Shown here: piece after piece, positions 8,142 through 17,819 of the stretch | Numbering within the stretch: the stretch's first letter is position 1 | How the letters are laid out: every line of letters begins with the position of its first letter | Assembly: GCA_900321425.1 (NCBI GenBank) | Contig: ONWA01000011.1 | Location: forward strand, 1-39,502 | DNA: 39,502 bases | Direction: 5' to 3' | Source: an uncultured Prevotellaceae bacterium | GTDB taxonomy: Bacteria; Bacteroidota; Bacteroidia; Bacteroidales; Bacteroidaceae | Made by a program: the position numbers and the translations under genes | Notes under the pieces: model-generated | Databases searched by the model: none | The model's input: only the letters and a program-made list of their open reading frames with translations | Told to the model about the DNA's origin: nothing

Positions 8142-9173
8142 TTATTGTCGCAAAAGTTTTCGGGCGAACTCGATGATGCTGTCCTTGCCCTGGGCAGCGT
8201 CGGCATCGTTGAGCGCTACCGGATAGTCGGGCGCGATTCCAAACTCGGTACTCTGGCGCTCTGGGTCGTACATCGGACAGGCAGAGAAACGAACCAGCCA
8301 TCCGTTGGGCAGTGAGCTGCTGAAAGGAAGACCAGCACCACCACCCGTACGGTCGCCGATGAGTTTCACCAAGGGGAAAACATGCATATATTTCGCGAAC
8401 TCGTTGGCGGCACTGTACACATGACGATTGACGAGAAGGGCTACAGGCTTCTGCCAGCGCACATTCGCAGAGGGTTCGATGTACTGTTCCTCCATCGCTG
8501 AGAAGTCATGATGACCGTTACCCGTCTTGTGCTGCATATATCCCACCAGGCGTTTCTCGTTGGTGAAGCGTGAGGCCAACTTCTCCGCATGGGTGAGCAG
8601 ACCTCCGCTGTTGTTGCGGATATCAAGGATGATACCGTCGCAGAAAGCCATCGACACCAAAATATCGTCGAGGTTGCCTTCGCCGATACCACTATCGAAA
8701 CTCTCGTAATAGATATAGCCGATATTATCGTCGAGAATCTTGTATTTCATACCACCTGCTATCTTATAGTCAGTGCCTAAGTAGTTGCGCTGCAGGTCGA
8801 CGTCGAAGTTTACGGGGAAGTCCTCATGCCACTTCCAGTAACGGGCGAAGTCGTGGGATGCCGACAGGTTCACATGACCGTCGCGCAACTCACTCAGCAT
8901 ATCGGCGAGCACCTCGAACAGCTGTTCGTTGTTCATGTGGGCATCCACGCGTACCTTGTATTTATCGTAGACGGCATTCCAGTCGAGGCCATACTCATGT
9001 TGCTTGTAGTCGAAGAAGCAGTAGTGCTCGTCGAGTATTTTCCATAGGGCCTCGAGGTTCCCTTGGGGAGTGTCGTTGTGCTCCTCGACATCGATACACG
9101 AGGAGAGCGTCTGACAGCCGATCAACAGAAGGGCTGCGAAGCAGAGGCGGTAGAGCGTGTGAAGTCGTTTCAT
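8142..9173 (-). CDS. S41-family peptidase, predicted lipoprotein
   Basis: A 343-residue protein with a lipoprotein signal (LLLIGC, C20, or the later LSSC at C26). An S41 fold follows: LRDGHVNLSA carries the probable catalytic histidine, DGIILDIRNNSGG is the core strand, and LLVNRHVYSAANEFA the nucleophile serine; GDRTGGGAGLP follows where CtpA-type enzymes have TxGK. The lack of that lysine suggests the tricorn/IRBP branch rather than CtpA. It should act on peptides at the outer membrane or periplasm. The start overlaps the DUF3316 gene stop by 4 nt, so it is translated as the third gene of the parC chain. No PDZ domain is evident. Confidence 0.88.
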   Translation of the reverse strand: MKRLHTLYRLCFAALLLIGCQTLSSCIDVEEHNDTPQGNLEALWKILDEHYCFFDYKQHEYGLDWNAVYDKYKVRVDAHMNNEQLFEVLADMLSELRDGHVNLSASHDFARYWKWHEDFPVNFDVDLQRNYLGTDYKIAGGMKYKILDDNIGYIYYESFDSGIGEGNLDDILVSMAFCDGIILDIRNNSGGLLTHAEKLASRFTNEKRLVGYMQHKTGNGHHDFSAMEEQYIEPSANVRWQKPVALLVNRHVYSAANEFAKYMHVFPLVKLIGDRTGGGAGLPFSSSLPNGWLVRFSACPMYDPERQSTEFGIAPDYPVALNDADAAQGKDSIIEFARKLLRQ

Positions 9174-9985
9174 GGACGGTAGTGGGTGATTTTAAAGGAA
9201 CGAACGATACCTATCATCCCCCGATGACTGTAGATATGGGTGCGCAAGCCGTTGACGTTCGACTGCTGGTAGTCGCCTAAATAACCGATACGGAGGGTGG
9301 TCTTCTGGCTCACGTTGATATCGAGGGTGAGAAGCTGACGGAAATAAGGCTCGCTGACCATCGTCGTAGGGACGATATTATGGTCGTAGTTTCCTTTGTT
9401 GAAGATTTCGTAATAGGACTGTCCGTAGTGCGGGCTGAACATGATACCGACGAGGGGTAGGTTGATCTCGTACCTCAGTGCAGCTGCCCGTTTGAACAGT
9501 GGGAAGTGATAGGTGGCGATGGCCGACGGCATGATATTCAGATGAACGCGTGCCTGTGCAGGATTGTTGGAGTTGACGGTGTTATAGATGAATCCGACGC
9601 CCACATTCAACAATCCGCCTGCCTGTAGCTGCAGTCGGTCGTGAAATAGTGACCACCGATAGAATTTTCCCCAGAAGAAAGCATACGATCCTTCCAGTTC
9701 CTTGGTGGTACGACCACGATCGTGGGTATAGGAGAAATGCGCCTGGTGTTCCATCACCGTCGACCACCGTCTCTCTGATTTTCTGCGTTCCACCATCGAG
9801 AGGAAGCTGATGCCCACTCCTCGGAATTTCTCTTGCGAGAGATAGGTATCGAGGATATTGGAACCACCCACACCAATCATCTGCGACGAGGTGGTGATAC
9901 GGCTGCTCACCACAGAGTCGCTCTGCGCCGACGCTGTCAGCGAGAAGAGGGTCAGAAGACAACCTGTCAGTTTAGATATCATCAT
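9170..9985 (-). CDS. DUF3316 family secreted protein
   Basis: A 271-residue protein with a Sec signal peptide (cleavage probably after TASA, about residue 20). The body has alternating hydrophobic and aromatic strands (for example LQLQAGGLLNVGVGFIYN, TLRIGYLGDYQQ), as in an outer-membrane beta-barrel. It matches my recollection of Bacteroidota DUF3316 proteins, whose function is unknown. The start lies within the last codons of parC (14-nt overlap) and the stop overlaps the S41 gene by 4 nt. A second ATG directly follows the first, so initiation could be at 9982. Confidence 0.75.
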   Translation of the reverse strand: MMISKLTGCLLTLFSLTASAQSDSVVSSRITTSSQMIGVGGSNILDTYLSQEKFRGVGISFLSMVERRKSERRWSTVMEHQAHFSYTHDRGRTTKELEGSYAFFWGKFYRWSLFHDRLQLQAGGLLNVGVGFIYNTVNSNNPAQARVHLNIMPSAIATYHFPLFKRAAALRYEINLPLVGIMFSPHYGQSYYEIFNKGNYDHNIVPTTMVSEPYFRQLLTLDINVSQKTTLRIGYLGDYQQSNVNGLRTHIYSHRGMIGIVRSFKITHYRP

Positions 9986-12677
9986 CGAAAAGTCTTAGTT
10001 GACCAGTCAGTTCGTCTTTCATCTGTTGCTCGGATTTCCCTGCGTCGGGGTCCAGGTTCTCCACTGGCTCTTCCTCGTTGTCGTTTTCCGGTTCCTCCTT
10101 AACCACAGGGAAACGGGTGGGTTCCAGCTCCACAATCGACTCCACCTGATAGGTCGTCAGTCGTTTGCCCTTCGCCTTATAGCCCTTCACGGAGATGAAG
10201 CTCTCGACATCGATCTCCTCGCTGCCCCTGAAGGCATCGTCGCCACCGTAGTTGATCTGAATACGAGGATATACCTGGTCGGTCAGCAGGATGAGTTGTG
10301 ATGCTTCGTTCTCACCCATGTAGTTCTGCTTGCGCTTCGTGGCCTCCATCTGGAAACGTTTCACATAAGGATAGCCGGCATTGTCAGCATCGAAGAGCGC
10401 TGCCGTCCATACCTTATCCGCTGCGTATTTCTCTATCCGTAGGATATTCGCCTCATAGTGGTTGTTCAGGTCGAAGTTCGTCAGGTAGTAGTCACCGTTC
10501 TTGAGAATCACCAGTATCTGGTCGTCGTCATTGAACTCACCCAGCAGTCGACCGTGTTCATCGTAGTTCAGGCGGTTGACATCAGGATCGAACCACACCT
10601 TCCTGCCGCCTAGGGTGGAATGTCCCAAACTCTTGAGAGAGATACGGTGGACGGTATATTTCGTAAGCAGGTTACCCTTGGAGGCACGCCCCTTGATGAT
10701 AATCTCGGAGAAGTCTTTCTCGATGAAGATCTTCTTCAACTTGGGTTGAGGCTCAAGGGTCACCTTGATGATTTCCGCCTCACCGTTGGGGTTGGCGGTG
10801 AAATACATGATCTTCGAACCAGGCGTACCCTGTGTGAGGTCATACTCCTTGTCGCGTGTGACGGAAGTGACGTTGAAGCGTTTGATGAGACAAGGTCCTT
10901 TCTTGCCGTCGCGATACACCACATTATAAATAGTACGGGAGTCGTTCTTCTTGAAGACGGCCAGATAGAGCACGTTCTTACCCACGAACACCTTCTCGGC
11001 CACACGGATTACCTTGAACTTACCATCGCGGTAGAAGATGATGATATCGTCGATATCGGAGCAGTTGCATACAAACTCGTCCTTCTTCAGTCCTGTGCCG
11101 ATAAAACCGTCCTGACGGTTGATAAATAGCTTCTGGTTGGCTTCTGCCACCTTCGTAGCTACGATGGTGTCGAAGTTACGGATCTCCGTCAGTCGCTCAT
11201 GCTCCTTTCCGTATTTGTCCTTCAGGAGCTGGAACCAGTTGGCAGTCACCTCTACCAAGTTTTTCAGGTCGCGGTCGATCTCGTCGATCTCTGCCTTGAT
11301 GCGTGCCATCAGCTCGTCGGCTTTGTCCTTATTGAACTTCAGGATGCGCTGCATCTTGATCTCCAGCAGTTTGAGGATATCATCCTTGGTGACCTCACGC
11401 ACCAGACTGGGGTAGTAGGGTGTCAGTCGTTCGTCGATATGCTCGCAGACAGCATCCACGTTGGGTGCGTTCTCGAACTTCTTGTCCTTGTAGATACGTT
11501 CTTCGATGAAGATTTTCTCCAAGGAATAGAAATGATACTGATCCAGCAACTCGTTCTTGCGAATCTCGAGCTCCTGTCGGATGAGGTCCTTGGTACGATC
11601 GACAGAGTGACGGAGCACATCGGAGACGGTCAGGAACTGAGGCTTCTGGTCGCTGATCACACAACAGTTGGGTGAGATATTGATCTCACAGTCGGTGAAG
11701 GCATAGAGCGCGTCGAGGGTCTTATCGGAAGAGACGCCTGGCGCCAGGTGTATCTGAATCTCCACTTCTGCTGAGGTGAGGTCGGTGACGTTACGGGCCT
11801 TGATCTTTCCCTTCTCGATGGCTTTGGTGATACTCTCGATGAGGGTGCTCACTGTCTTCGAATAGGGCAACTCACGGATGACGAGCGTCTTCTGGTCAAG
11901 TTTCTCTATCTTCGCACGTACCTTGACGACACCACCCCGCTGTCCGTCGTTGTATTTCGATACATCGATAGAACCACCCGTCTGGAAGTCAGGGTATAAA
12001 CGAAACTCCTGACCATGCAGGTATTGGATGGCTGCATCGCAGATCTCATTGAAGTTATGGGGCAGAATCTTGGAACTCAGTCCTACGGCGATACCCTCAG
12101 CACCCTGTGCGAGGAGCAAGGGGAACTTCACCGGCAGGGAGATGGGTTCCTTGTTGCGACCGTCGTAGCTCAGCTGCCACTCTGTGGTCTTGGGATTGAA
12201 AACGGTGTCGAGGGCAAATTTTGACAGTCGTGCCTCAATATATCGGGGAGCAGCAGCACGGTCGCCCGTCAGGATATTACCCCAGTTGCCCTGGGTGTCG
12301 ACCAACAGGTCTTTCTGTCCCAACTGTACCAGTGCGTCACCGATAGACGCATCACCATGCGGGTGAAACTGCATGGTGTGTCCCACGATATTCGCTACTT
12401 TGTTATACCGTCCGTCGTCCATACGCTTCATGGAGTGCATGATGCGTCGCTGTACGGGTTTGAATCCGTCTTCGATATTGGGGACGGCTCTCTCCAGAAT
12501 CACATAGGAGGCATAGTCCAGGAACCAGTTCTGGTACATACCGCTGAGGTGGTGAACCACAGCAGCATCAAACCTGTTGACCGGCTTGTAATCAGAATGA
12601 CCGGCCGCCGATTCCTCTTCCATTTCCTTACTTGTTTCTTTCTCTTCTAAAATGTCGTCTTTTGTCTCGTCGCTCAT
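9972..12677 (-). CDS. parC: DNA topoisomerase IV / gyrase subunit A (ParC type)
   Basis: About 901 residues. The catalytic tyrosine is in AAAPRYIEARLS; upstream are FKPVQRRIMHSM and VGHTMQFHPHGDASIGDALV, the quinolone-resistance region. The C-terminal part contains beta-pinwheel blades typical of type IIA A subunits, ending in an acidic tail rich in E and D. The HGDASIGD variant and the divergent pinwheel favour the Bacteroidota ParC-type subunit over GyrA. The subunit cleaves and rejoins DNA and decatenates chromosomes with ParE, which is not in the window. The frame is open to 12731, but the promoter at 12701-12732 sets the start at ATG 12677. It heads the minus-strand chain with DUF3316 and S41 genes. 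Confidence 0.92.
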   Translation of the reverse strand: MSDETKDDILEEKETSKEMEEESAAGHSDYKPVNRFDAAVVHHLSGMYQNWFLDYASYVILERAVPNIEDGFKPVQRRIMHSMKRMDDGRYNKVANIVGHTMQFHPHGDASIGDALVQLGQKDLLVDTQGNWGNILTGDRAAAPRYIEARLSKFALDTVFNPKTTEWQLSYDGRNKEPISLPVKFPLLLAQGAEGIAVGLSSKILPHNFNEICDAAIQYLHGQEFRLYPDFQTGGSIDVSKYNDGQRGGVVKVRAKIEKLDQKTLVIRELPYSKTVSTLIESITKAIEKGKIKARNVTDLTSAEVEIQIHLAPGVSSDKTLDALYAFTDCEINISPNCCVISDQKPQFLTVSDVLRHSVDRTKDLIRQELEIRKNELLDQYHFYSLEKIFIEERIYKDKKFENAPNVDAVCEHIDERLTPYYPSLVREVTKDDILKLLEIKMQRILKFNKDKADELMARIKAEIDEIDRDLKNLVEVTANWFQLLKDKYGKEHERLTEIRNFDTIVATKVAEANQKLFINRQDGFIGTGLKKDEFVCNCSDIDDIIIFYRDGKFKVIRVAEKVFVGKNVLYLAVFKKNDSRTIYNVVYRDGKKGPCLIKRFNVTSVTRDKEYDLTQGTPGSKIMYFTANPNGEAEIIKVTLEPQPKLKKIFIEKDFSEIIIKGRASKGNLLTKYTVHRISLKSLGHSTLGGRKVWFDPDVNRLNYDEHGRLLGEFNDDDQILVILKNGDYYLTNFDLNNHYEANILRIEKYAADKVWTAALFDADNAGYPYVKRFQMEATKRKQNYMGENEASQLILLTDQVYPRIQINYGGDDAFRGSEEIDVESFISVKGYKAKGKRLTTYQVESIVELEPTRFPVVKEEPENDNEEEPVENLDPDAGKSEQQMKDELTGQLRLFDDDI

Positions 12678-12700
12678 TTCCGCCTTAGGTTTAAGGTTGG

Positions 12701-12732
12701 CAAAGGTACAAAAAAAAGGGCAGAGGAACAAA
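12701..12732 (-). promoter_or_regulatory. Promoter of the parC chain
   Basis: TTTG (12732-12729), 20 nt, TACCTTTG (12708-12701) on the minus strand, 24 nt before ATG 12677. Divergent from the lplA promoter 16 nt away. Confidence 0.8.
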
Positions 12733-12747
12733 TATTAAGACAGAATT

Positions 12748-12779
12748 TTTGTTTGTCTCGTAATTTGTTATTATCTTTG
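12748..12779 (+). promoter_or_regulatory. Promoter of the lipoate ligase-glycine cleavage operon
   Basis: TTTG (12748-12751), 20 nt, TATCTTTG (12772-12779). The leader to the first gene is only about 20 nt, which leaves no room for a glycine riboswitch. Confidence 0.8.
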
Positions 12780-12800
12780 CATCATTAATCATAAGGAGTA

Positions 12801-13523
12801 GTGGAAGGTCTCAGATACGTGGCATTGCCTGACTCGAAAGTGCGCCCTTTGTCGTTCTACTTGGCGATGGAGGAATATGTGGCGAAGAACGTCACGGAGA
12901 CAGATGGCTTCTTTATGTGGCAGGTGGAGCCGAGTGTGATCTTTGGCAGAAATCAGGTGGCTGGCAACGAGGTGAATGTGGCATACTGTCGTCAGCATCA
13001 TATTCGGATGTATCGTCGGAAGAGTGGTGGGGGATGTGTCTATGCCGATATGGACAACCTCATGCTCTCGTTCGTCACATCGGAACAGAATGTGGGCATC
13101 GCCTTCAACCGATTTATCAATATGCTCCTCTTGGTGCTGAGAAAACTGGGTGTCGAGGCGACGAGTACCACCCATAACGACATCATGATCGGTGACCGGA
13201 AAGTGAGTGGTACGGCCTTCTATCATCTGCCCCAACGAAGTATCGTTCATGCCACGATGCTCTACGATACGAACATGGAACATATGTTGCAGGCCATCAC
13301 TCCAGGACCGGAGAAACTGCAGGCAAAAGGTATCCAGAGCGTACGACAGCGCATCACCCTGCTCAAAGACTATATCCCACTGACCCTTGAGGAGCTCAGG
13401 GCGTTTATCAGGACGACCCTTTGCGATGGGGAACGGATGCTGACACCTGCGGAGGTGGAGAAGATCGAACAGTTGGAGCAGACCTATCTGCGAGAGGAAT
13501 TTATTCAATTACTACAATCATAA
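12801..13523 (+). CDS. Lipoate-protein ligase family protein
   Basis: A 240-residue protein of the lipoate/biotin ligase fold. Hallmarks are VIFGRNQVAGNEVN, RRKSGGGCVYAD (the lipoate-binding loop) and NDIMIGDRKVSGTAFY with the catalytic lysine. It should activate lipoate and load it onto acceptor proteins; the nearest acceptor is GcvH two genes on. It is shorter than E. coli LplA and lacks the accessory C-terminal domain, as in many ligases and octanoyl/lipoyl transferases, so exact substrate is open. The start is GTG at 12801 with AAGGAG very close (2-nt gap). First gene of the operon, 4 nt ahead of gcvT. Confidence 0.88.
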   Translation: MEGLRYVALPDSKVRPLSFYLAMEEYVAKNVTETDGFFMWQVEPSVIFGRNQVAGNEVNVAYCRQHHIRMYRRKSGGGCVYADMDNLMLSFVTSEQNVGIAFNRFINMLLLVLRKLGVEATSTTHNDIMIGDRKVSGTAFYHLPQRSIVHATMLYDTNMEHMLQAITPGPEKLQAKGIQSVRQRITLLKDYIPLTLEELRAFIRTTLCDGERMLTPAEVEKIEQLEQTYLREEFIQLLQS

Positions 13524-13527
13524 AACA

Positions 13528-14643
13528 ATGGCTATACAGCAAGAATTAAAAAAGAGAAACAAACAAACCTGTCTGCACGACAAACATCTGTCGCTGGGTG
13601 CGATGATGGTGTCGTTCGGAGGTTTCGACATGCCCCTCCTGTACCAGAGTGCAGGTATCGCACCAGAACATATGGCTGTGCGCGAGCGAGTGGGACTGTT
13701 TGATGTGTCGCATATGGGCGAGGTGACCGTTCGCGGCGTAGACGCAGAACGTTATGTGCAGCATATCTTCACCAACGATGTGAAGGATGCGCCCATTGGG
13801 AAAATCTACTATGGTATGATGTGCTACGAGCATGGTGGTACCGTCGACGACCTGTTGGTGTATAAGATGGGAGAGAATGACTTTTTCCTGGTGATCAACG
13901 CTGCGAATATCGATAAGGACTGGGCGTGGATGCAACAGCATGCAGAAGGGTTTGACATCGACCTGCGTAACGTGTCGGACGACTATGGACAGTTGGCTGT
14001 TCAGGGTCCTGAGGCCGAACACGTGATGGAGACCGTATTGGGTATTCCCTGTAAGGAACTGACCTTCTATACCTGTAAGACGGTTCGTGTACCTGAGGAG
14101 ATTATCGTCTCACGAACAGGCTATACGGGTGAGGACGGTTTCGAGATCTATGCCTCGCACGACTGTATCCGTACCTACTGGGATCAACTGATTGACGCTG
14201 GTGTGCAAGCCTGCGGACTGGGTTGTCGCGATACCTTGCGCTTCGAGGTGGGACTACCTCTCTATGGTGATGAGCTGACGGAGGATATCTCGCCTGTGAT
14301 GGCAGGACTCTCGATGTTTGTGAAGTTTGACAAACCCGAATTCATTGGTAAGGAAGCACTCCTGAAACAGAAGACAGAGGGCGTAGGAAAGAAACTGGTG
14401 GGTATCGAACTGAATGACAAGGCAATCCCTCGTCATGGGTATACGGTGCTGAAGAACGGACAGCCCATCGGTGAGGTGACAACAGGCTATCACACCCTCT
14501 CTACAGACAAGAGCGTTTGTATGGCACTTATCGACAGCGCCTACGCCCAACTGGGTACAGAGGTGGAGATACAGATTCGTAAGAAGGTATTCCCAGGAAC
14601 CGTCGTCAAAAAACAATTTTATAACAAGAACTATAAGAAGTAA
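13528..14643 (+). CDS. gcvT: Glycine cleavage system T protein (aminomethyltransferase)
   Basis: A 371-residue folate-dependent enzyme that takes the aminomethyl group from lipoylated GcvH, releases ammonia and forms methylene-tetrahydrofolate. Recognised by FDVSHMGEVTVRG near residue 60, YTGEDGFEIY in the middle, and GCRDTLRFEVGLPLYGDEL with the folate-binding acidic residues. Length is usual for the family. It lies second in the operon between the lipoate ligase and gcvH and is intact. Confidence 0.96.
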   Translation: MAIQQELKKRNKQTCLHDKHLSLGAMMVSFGGFDMPLLYQSAGIAPEHMAVRERVGLFDVSHMGEVTVRGVDAERYVQHIFTNDVKDAPIGKIYYGMMCYEHGGTVDDLLVYKMGENDFFLVINAANIDKDWAWMQQHAEGFDIDLRNVSDDYGQLAVQGPEAEHVMETVLGIPCKELTFYTCKTVRVPEEIIVSRTGYTGEDGFEIYASHDCIRTYWDQLIDAGVQACGLGCRDTLRFEVGLPLYGDELTEDISPVMAGLSMFVKFDKPEFIGKEALLKQKTEGVGKKLVGIELNDKAIPRHGYTVLKNGQPIGEVTTGYHTLSTDKSVCMALIDSAYAQLGTEVEIQIRKKVFPGTVVKKQFYNKNYKK

Positions 14644-14665
14644 TATCATCAAAAATACAAGTATT

Positions 14666-15046
14666 ATGGCAAAAGTAATGGAAGGACTCTATTATTCAGA
14701 GTCACACGAATATGTAAGAGTAGAAGGAAACTTTGGATTCATTGGTATCACCGACTATGCCCAGAAGGAACTGGGTGCTGTTGTCTATGTCGATATGCCC
14801 GATGTTGACGATGAGGTGGTGGCTGGTGAGGAGTTTGGTGCCGTAGAGAGCACCAAGGCTGCCAGCGACCTGAACGCACCTGTCAGCGGTGTGGTCGTAG
14901 AGGTGAACGACGCTTTGGATGATACTCCAGAACTCATCAACCAGGATGCCTACGAGAACTGGATTATTAAGGTGGAGCTGTCGGATAAGGATGAGCTCAA
15001 CAACCTGATGGATGCCAAGGCCTATGCTGCCTTCTGTGATAAGTAG
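14666..15046 (+). CDS. gcvH: Glycine cleavage system H protein
   Basis: A 126-residue lipoyl carrier. The lipoylated lysine is K64 in the motif VESTKAASD, with the surrounding lipoyl-domain pattern GITDYAQKELGAVVYVDMP before it. It shuttles the aminomethyl and reduced lipoyl arm among P, T and L proteins, all encoded next to it. The neighbouring ligase gene is the probable source of its lipoylation. It sits 22 nt after gcvT and 5 nt before gcvPA. Confidence 0.97.
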   Translation: MAKVMEGLYYSESHEYVRVEGNFGFIGITDYAQKELGAVVYVDMPDVDDEVVAGEEFGAVESTKAASDLNAPVSGVVVEVNDALDDTPELINQDAYENWIIKVELSDKDELNNLMDAKAYAAFCDK

Positions 15047-15051
15047 AGGTT

Positions 15052-16371
15052 ATGAGCTATAAGTATTTCCCCCATACAGAGGACGACCTGCAGGCGATGC
15101 TCCAAAAGGTGGGCGTCGCCTCGATGGACGACCTCTATGCTGAGGTGCCTGCCGGCATCCGTTTTCAGGGCGACTATCAGTTGCCGTCGGAGATGAGTGA
15201 GTTGGAGGTGCGTCAGCTGTTCGAGAAACTGGGCACGCAGAACCAGACGCTGACTTGTTTTGCTGGGGCTGGTGTCTACGACCATTATACCCCTGCTGTC
15301 ATCCCACAACTGCTGCAGCGCTCAGAGTTTCTAACCAGCTATACGCCTTATCAGGCGGAGATTTCACAAGGAACGTTGCACTATATCTTCGAGTATCAGT
15401 CGATGATGACGGAACTCACGGGTATGGACATCTCGAACGCTTCGATGTATGATGGTACGACGGCAGCTGCCGAAGCAGTGATGATGGCGGTAGCCTCTGG
15501 TAAGAAGCAGAACAAGGTGCTGGTGAGTGAGACCCTCGATCCCAAGACGTTGGAGGTAATCAGGACTTATGCTCATTTCCATGGAATCCAACTGGAAATG
15601 ATTGCCGCTGAGAACGGTGTCACCTCGAAAGCGGATATGGAAGCAAAACTGGCTGAGGGTGGTGTGGCAGGTGTCTTGGTACAGCAGCCCAACTACTATG
15701 GTATCGTGGAAGACTACAGCGGCTTTGCCGACTGTTGTCATCAGCAGAAAGCTCTCTTCATGATGGACAGTGTGATTGCCGATCTTGCCGTGTTGAAAAC
15801 TCCAGGTGAGTGGGGAGCCGATATCGCTGTAGGCGATGGACAGAGTCTGGGTATCCCTATGCAGTGGGGTGGTCCTTATGTGGGTTATCTGTGTTGTACG
15901 GAGAAACTCATCCGAAAGATGCCAGGACGTATCGTGGGAAAGACGGTCGACAGTCGAGGACAACGGGCCTTTGTACTGACGCTGCAAGCACGTGAGCAAC
16001 ATATCCGTCGACAGAAGGCGACGTCGAATATCTGTTCTAACCAGTCGCTGATGGCTCTCTTTGTCACGATGTACTGCTCGCTGATGGGTAAGCAGGGACT
16101 GAAGGAAGCTGCAGAACTGTCGTATGCGGGTGCCCACTATCTGTGCGATGAACTGTTGAAGACAGGCCATTTCCAGCTCGTCTATCAACAGCCGTTCTTC
16201 AATGAGTTTGTGGTGCGTTATGATGGCGATGTAGACAGTCTGCAGCGTCGTTGGCTGCAGCATGGTTTCTTCGGAGGCGTGAAGATTGCCGACGACCAGA
16301 TTATGCTGGCGGTGACCGAGAAGCGCACTAAGGAAGAGATCCGGCAGTTGGTTGAAACGATCTCTATGTAA
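15052..16371 (+). CDS. gcvPA: Glycine dehydrogenase (decarboxylating) subunit 1
   Basis: A 439-residue N-terminal half of the P protein, as found in organisms with a two-subunit glycine decarboxylase. Motifs include [40 protein letters not shown] and [11 protein letters not shown]. It partners the PLP-bearing subunit encoded next, with which it forms the enzyme that decarboxylates glycine. Length and order (PA before PB) are normal. Twenty bases separate it from gcvPB. Confidence 0.96.
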   Translation: MSYKYFPHTEDDLQAMLQKVGVASMDDLYAEVPAGIRFQGDYQLPSEMSELEVRQLFEKLGTQNQTLTCFAGAGVYDHYTPAVIPQLLQRSEFLTSYTPYQAEISQGTLHYIFEYQSMMTELTGMDISNASMYDGTTAAAEAVMMAVASGKKQNKVLVSETLDPKTLEVIRTYAHFHGIQLEMIAAENGVTSKADMEAKLAEGGVAGVLVQQPNYYGIVEDYSGFADCCHQQKALFMMDSVIADLAVLKTPGEWGADIAVGDGQSLGIPMQWGGPYVGYLCCTEKLIRKMPGRIVGKTVDSRGQRAFVLTLQAREQHIRRQKATSNICSNQSLMALFVTMYCSLMGKQGLKEAAELSYAGAHYLCDELLKTGHFQLVYQQPFFNEFVVRYDGDVDSLQRRWLQHGFFGGVKIADDQIMLAVTEKRTKEEIRQLVETISM

Positions 16372-16391
16372 GATACAAATCTGATATACCT

Positions 16392-17819
16392 ATGAATAAT
16401 CGATTATACGGAAACCTGATTTTTGAATGGTCGCAAGAGGGACGTCAGGGCTATTCTCTTCCTAAGAACCGCTTTGGTAACTATGAGATTCCTGATGCTT
16501 TGCGCAGACAGGAGGATGCCCAACTCCCTGAGTGCGACGAGATGACGGTGGTGCGTCATTATACGAACCTGTCAGCGAACAATTTCGGCGTTGACAATGG
16601 TTTCTATCCCTTGGGCAGCTGTACGATGAAATACAACCCCAAGATCAACGAGGAGGTGGCTGCCTTGCCACCGTTCCAGAACCTGCATCCCTTGCAGCCG
16701 GCAGAGACCACACGAGGTGCTGAGGCTGTCTGTACAATGCTGTGTCGCTCCTTGTGTGAACTGACGGGTATGCATGCTTTTACCCTCAAACCCTATGCAG
16801 GGGCTCACGGAGAACTGACGGGACTGATGGTCATCAGGAAATATCATGAGCATCGTGGTGACGACGCACGTCGTCTGGTCATCGTGCCTGACTCTGCTCA
16901 CGGTACGAACCCTGCATCTGCAGCTGTCTGTGGACTGGAGATCGTGGAGGTGAAGTCTACGGCAGAAGGACTGGTGGACCTCGATGATCTCATCCAACTG
17001 GTGAAGAGCGAAGGCCCTCGTATCGCTGCGATGATGATGACCAATCCCAATACGCTGGGACTCTTTGAACGACAGATTCCTGAGATAGAGAAACTCATCC
17101 ATGAGGTGGGTGGACTGATGTATTATGACGGTGCCAACCTGAACCCGATGTTGGGCGCTGCCCGTCCTGGTGATATGGGCTTCGACGTGATGCATATCAA
17201 CTTGCATAAGACGTTCTCAACACCTCATGGCGGAGGAGGTCCTGGTGCTGGTCCTGTGGGTGTCAGGGAAGGGTTGGAAGCCTTCTTCCCAACGGTATCG
17301 CCCTATCACGGCAATTTCGCCGTAGCGATGCGTGCACTGGCCTATATCCTGTCGTTGGGACGTGAGAACGTGAAAATGGTTGGTCCGTTGGCCACACTGA
17401 ATGCCAACTATATCAAGGAATGTCTGAAGGATGTGTACGAGTTGCCCATCGACGGTCTTTGCAAACATGAGTTCGTCTTCGACGGTTTGAAGGACAAGTC
17501 GACAGGTGTGACGACGATGGATGTCGCCAAACGACTGTTGGACTACGGCTATCATGCGCCCACCATCTATTTCCCCTTGCTGTTCCATGAGTCGCTGATG
17601 ATCGAACCGACAGAGAACGAGTCGAAAGAGACGCTCGACGGCTTTATCGCTGTGATGCGTCAGATTGCAGAGGAGGCGAAGGCACAGCCGGAAACGGTGA
17701 AGTCGGCTCCTCATCATACCCCCATCTCGCGCGTTGATGATGTCTTGGCGGCGAAACATCCGATTACTACCTATCGTCAGCTGCTGGCCGACGACGCTAC
17801 TTCTTCGTGCGATGAATAA
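16392..17819 (+). CDS. gcvPB: Glycine dehydrogenase (decarboxylating) subunit 2
   Basis: A 475-residue PLP-containing half of the P protein. The PLP lysine lies in [18 protein letters not shown], and [16 protein letters not shown] and [13 protein letters not shown] are conserved substrate-site segments. It decarboxylates glycine and passes the aminomethyl group to GcvH. The last 8 nt overlap the start of lpdA, which suggests coupled translation. Confidence 0.96.
   Translation: MNNRLYGNLIFEWSQEGRQGYSLPKNRFGNYEIPDALRRQEDAQLPECDEMTVVRHYTNLSANNFGVDNGFYPLGSCTMKYNPKINEEVAALPPFQNLHPLQPAETTRGAEAVCTMLCRSLCELTGMHAFTLKPYAGAHGELTGLMVIRKYHEHRGDDARRLVIVPDSAHGTNPASAAVCGLEIVEVKSTAEGLVDLDDLIQLVKSEGPRIAAMMMTNPNTLGLFERQIPEIEKLIHEVGGLMYYDGANLNPMLGAARPGDMGFDVMHINLHKTFSTPHGGGGPGAGPVGVREGLEAFFPTVSPYHGNFAVAMRALAYILSLGRENVKMVGPLATLNANYIKECLKDVYELPIDGLCKHEFVFDGLKDKSTGVTTMDVAKRLLDYGYHAPTIYFPLLFHESLMIEPTENESKETLDGFIAVMRQIAEEAKAQPETVKSAPHHTPISRVDDVLAAKHPITTYRQLLADDATSSCDE

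Noticed and set aside
12780-12800. Glycine riboswitch ahead of the glycine cleavage operon
   Set aside because: Only about 20 nt separate the promoter from the first codon; no aptamer can fit.
15364-16263. A 299-codon minus-strand open frame opposite gcvPA
   Set aside because: Shadow of a strongly conserved gene; no promoter or recognisable domain.
15052-17819. Split glycine decarboxylase as a frameshift
   Set aside because: Two separate subunits are the normal form in many bacteria; each has its own start and the junction is a clean 20-nt gap.
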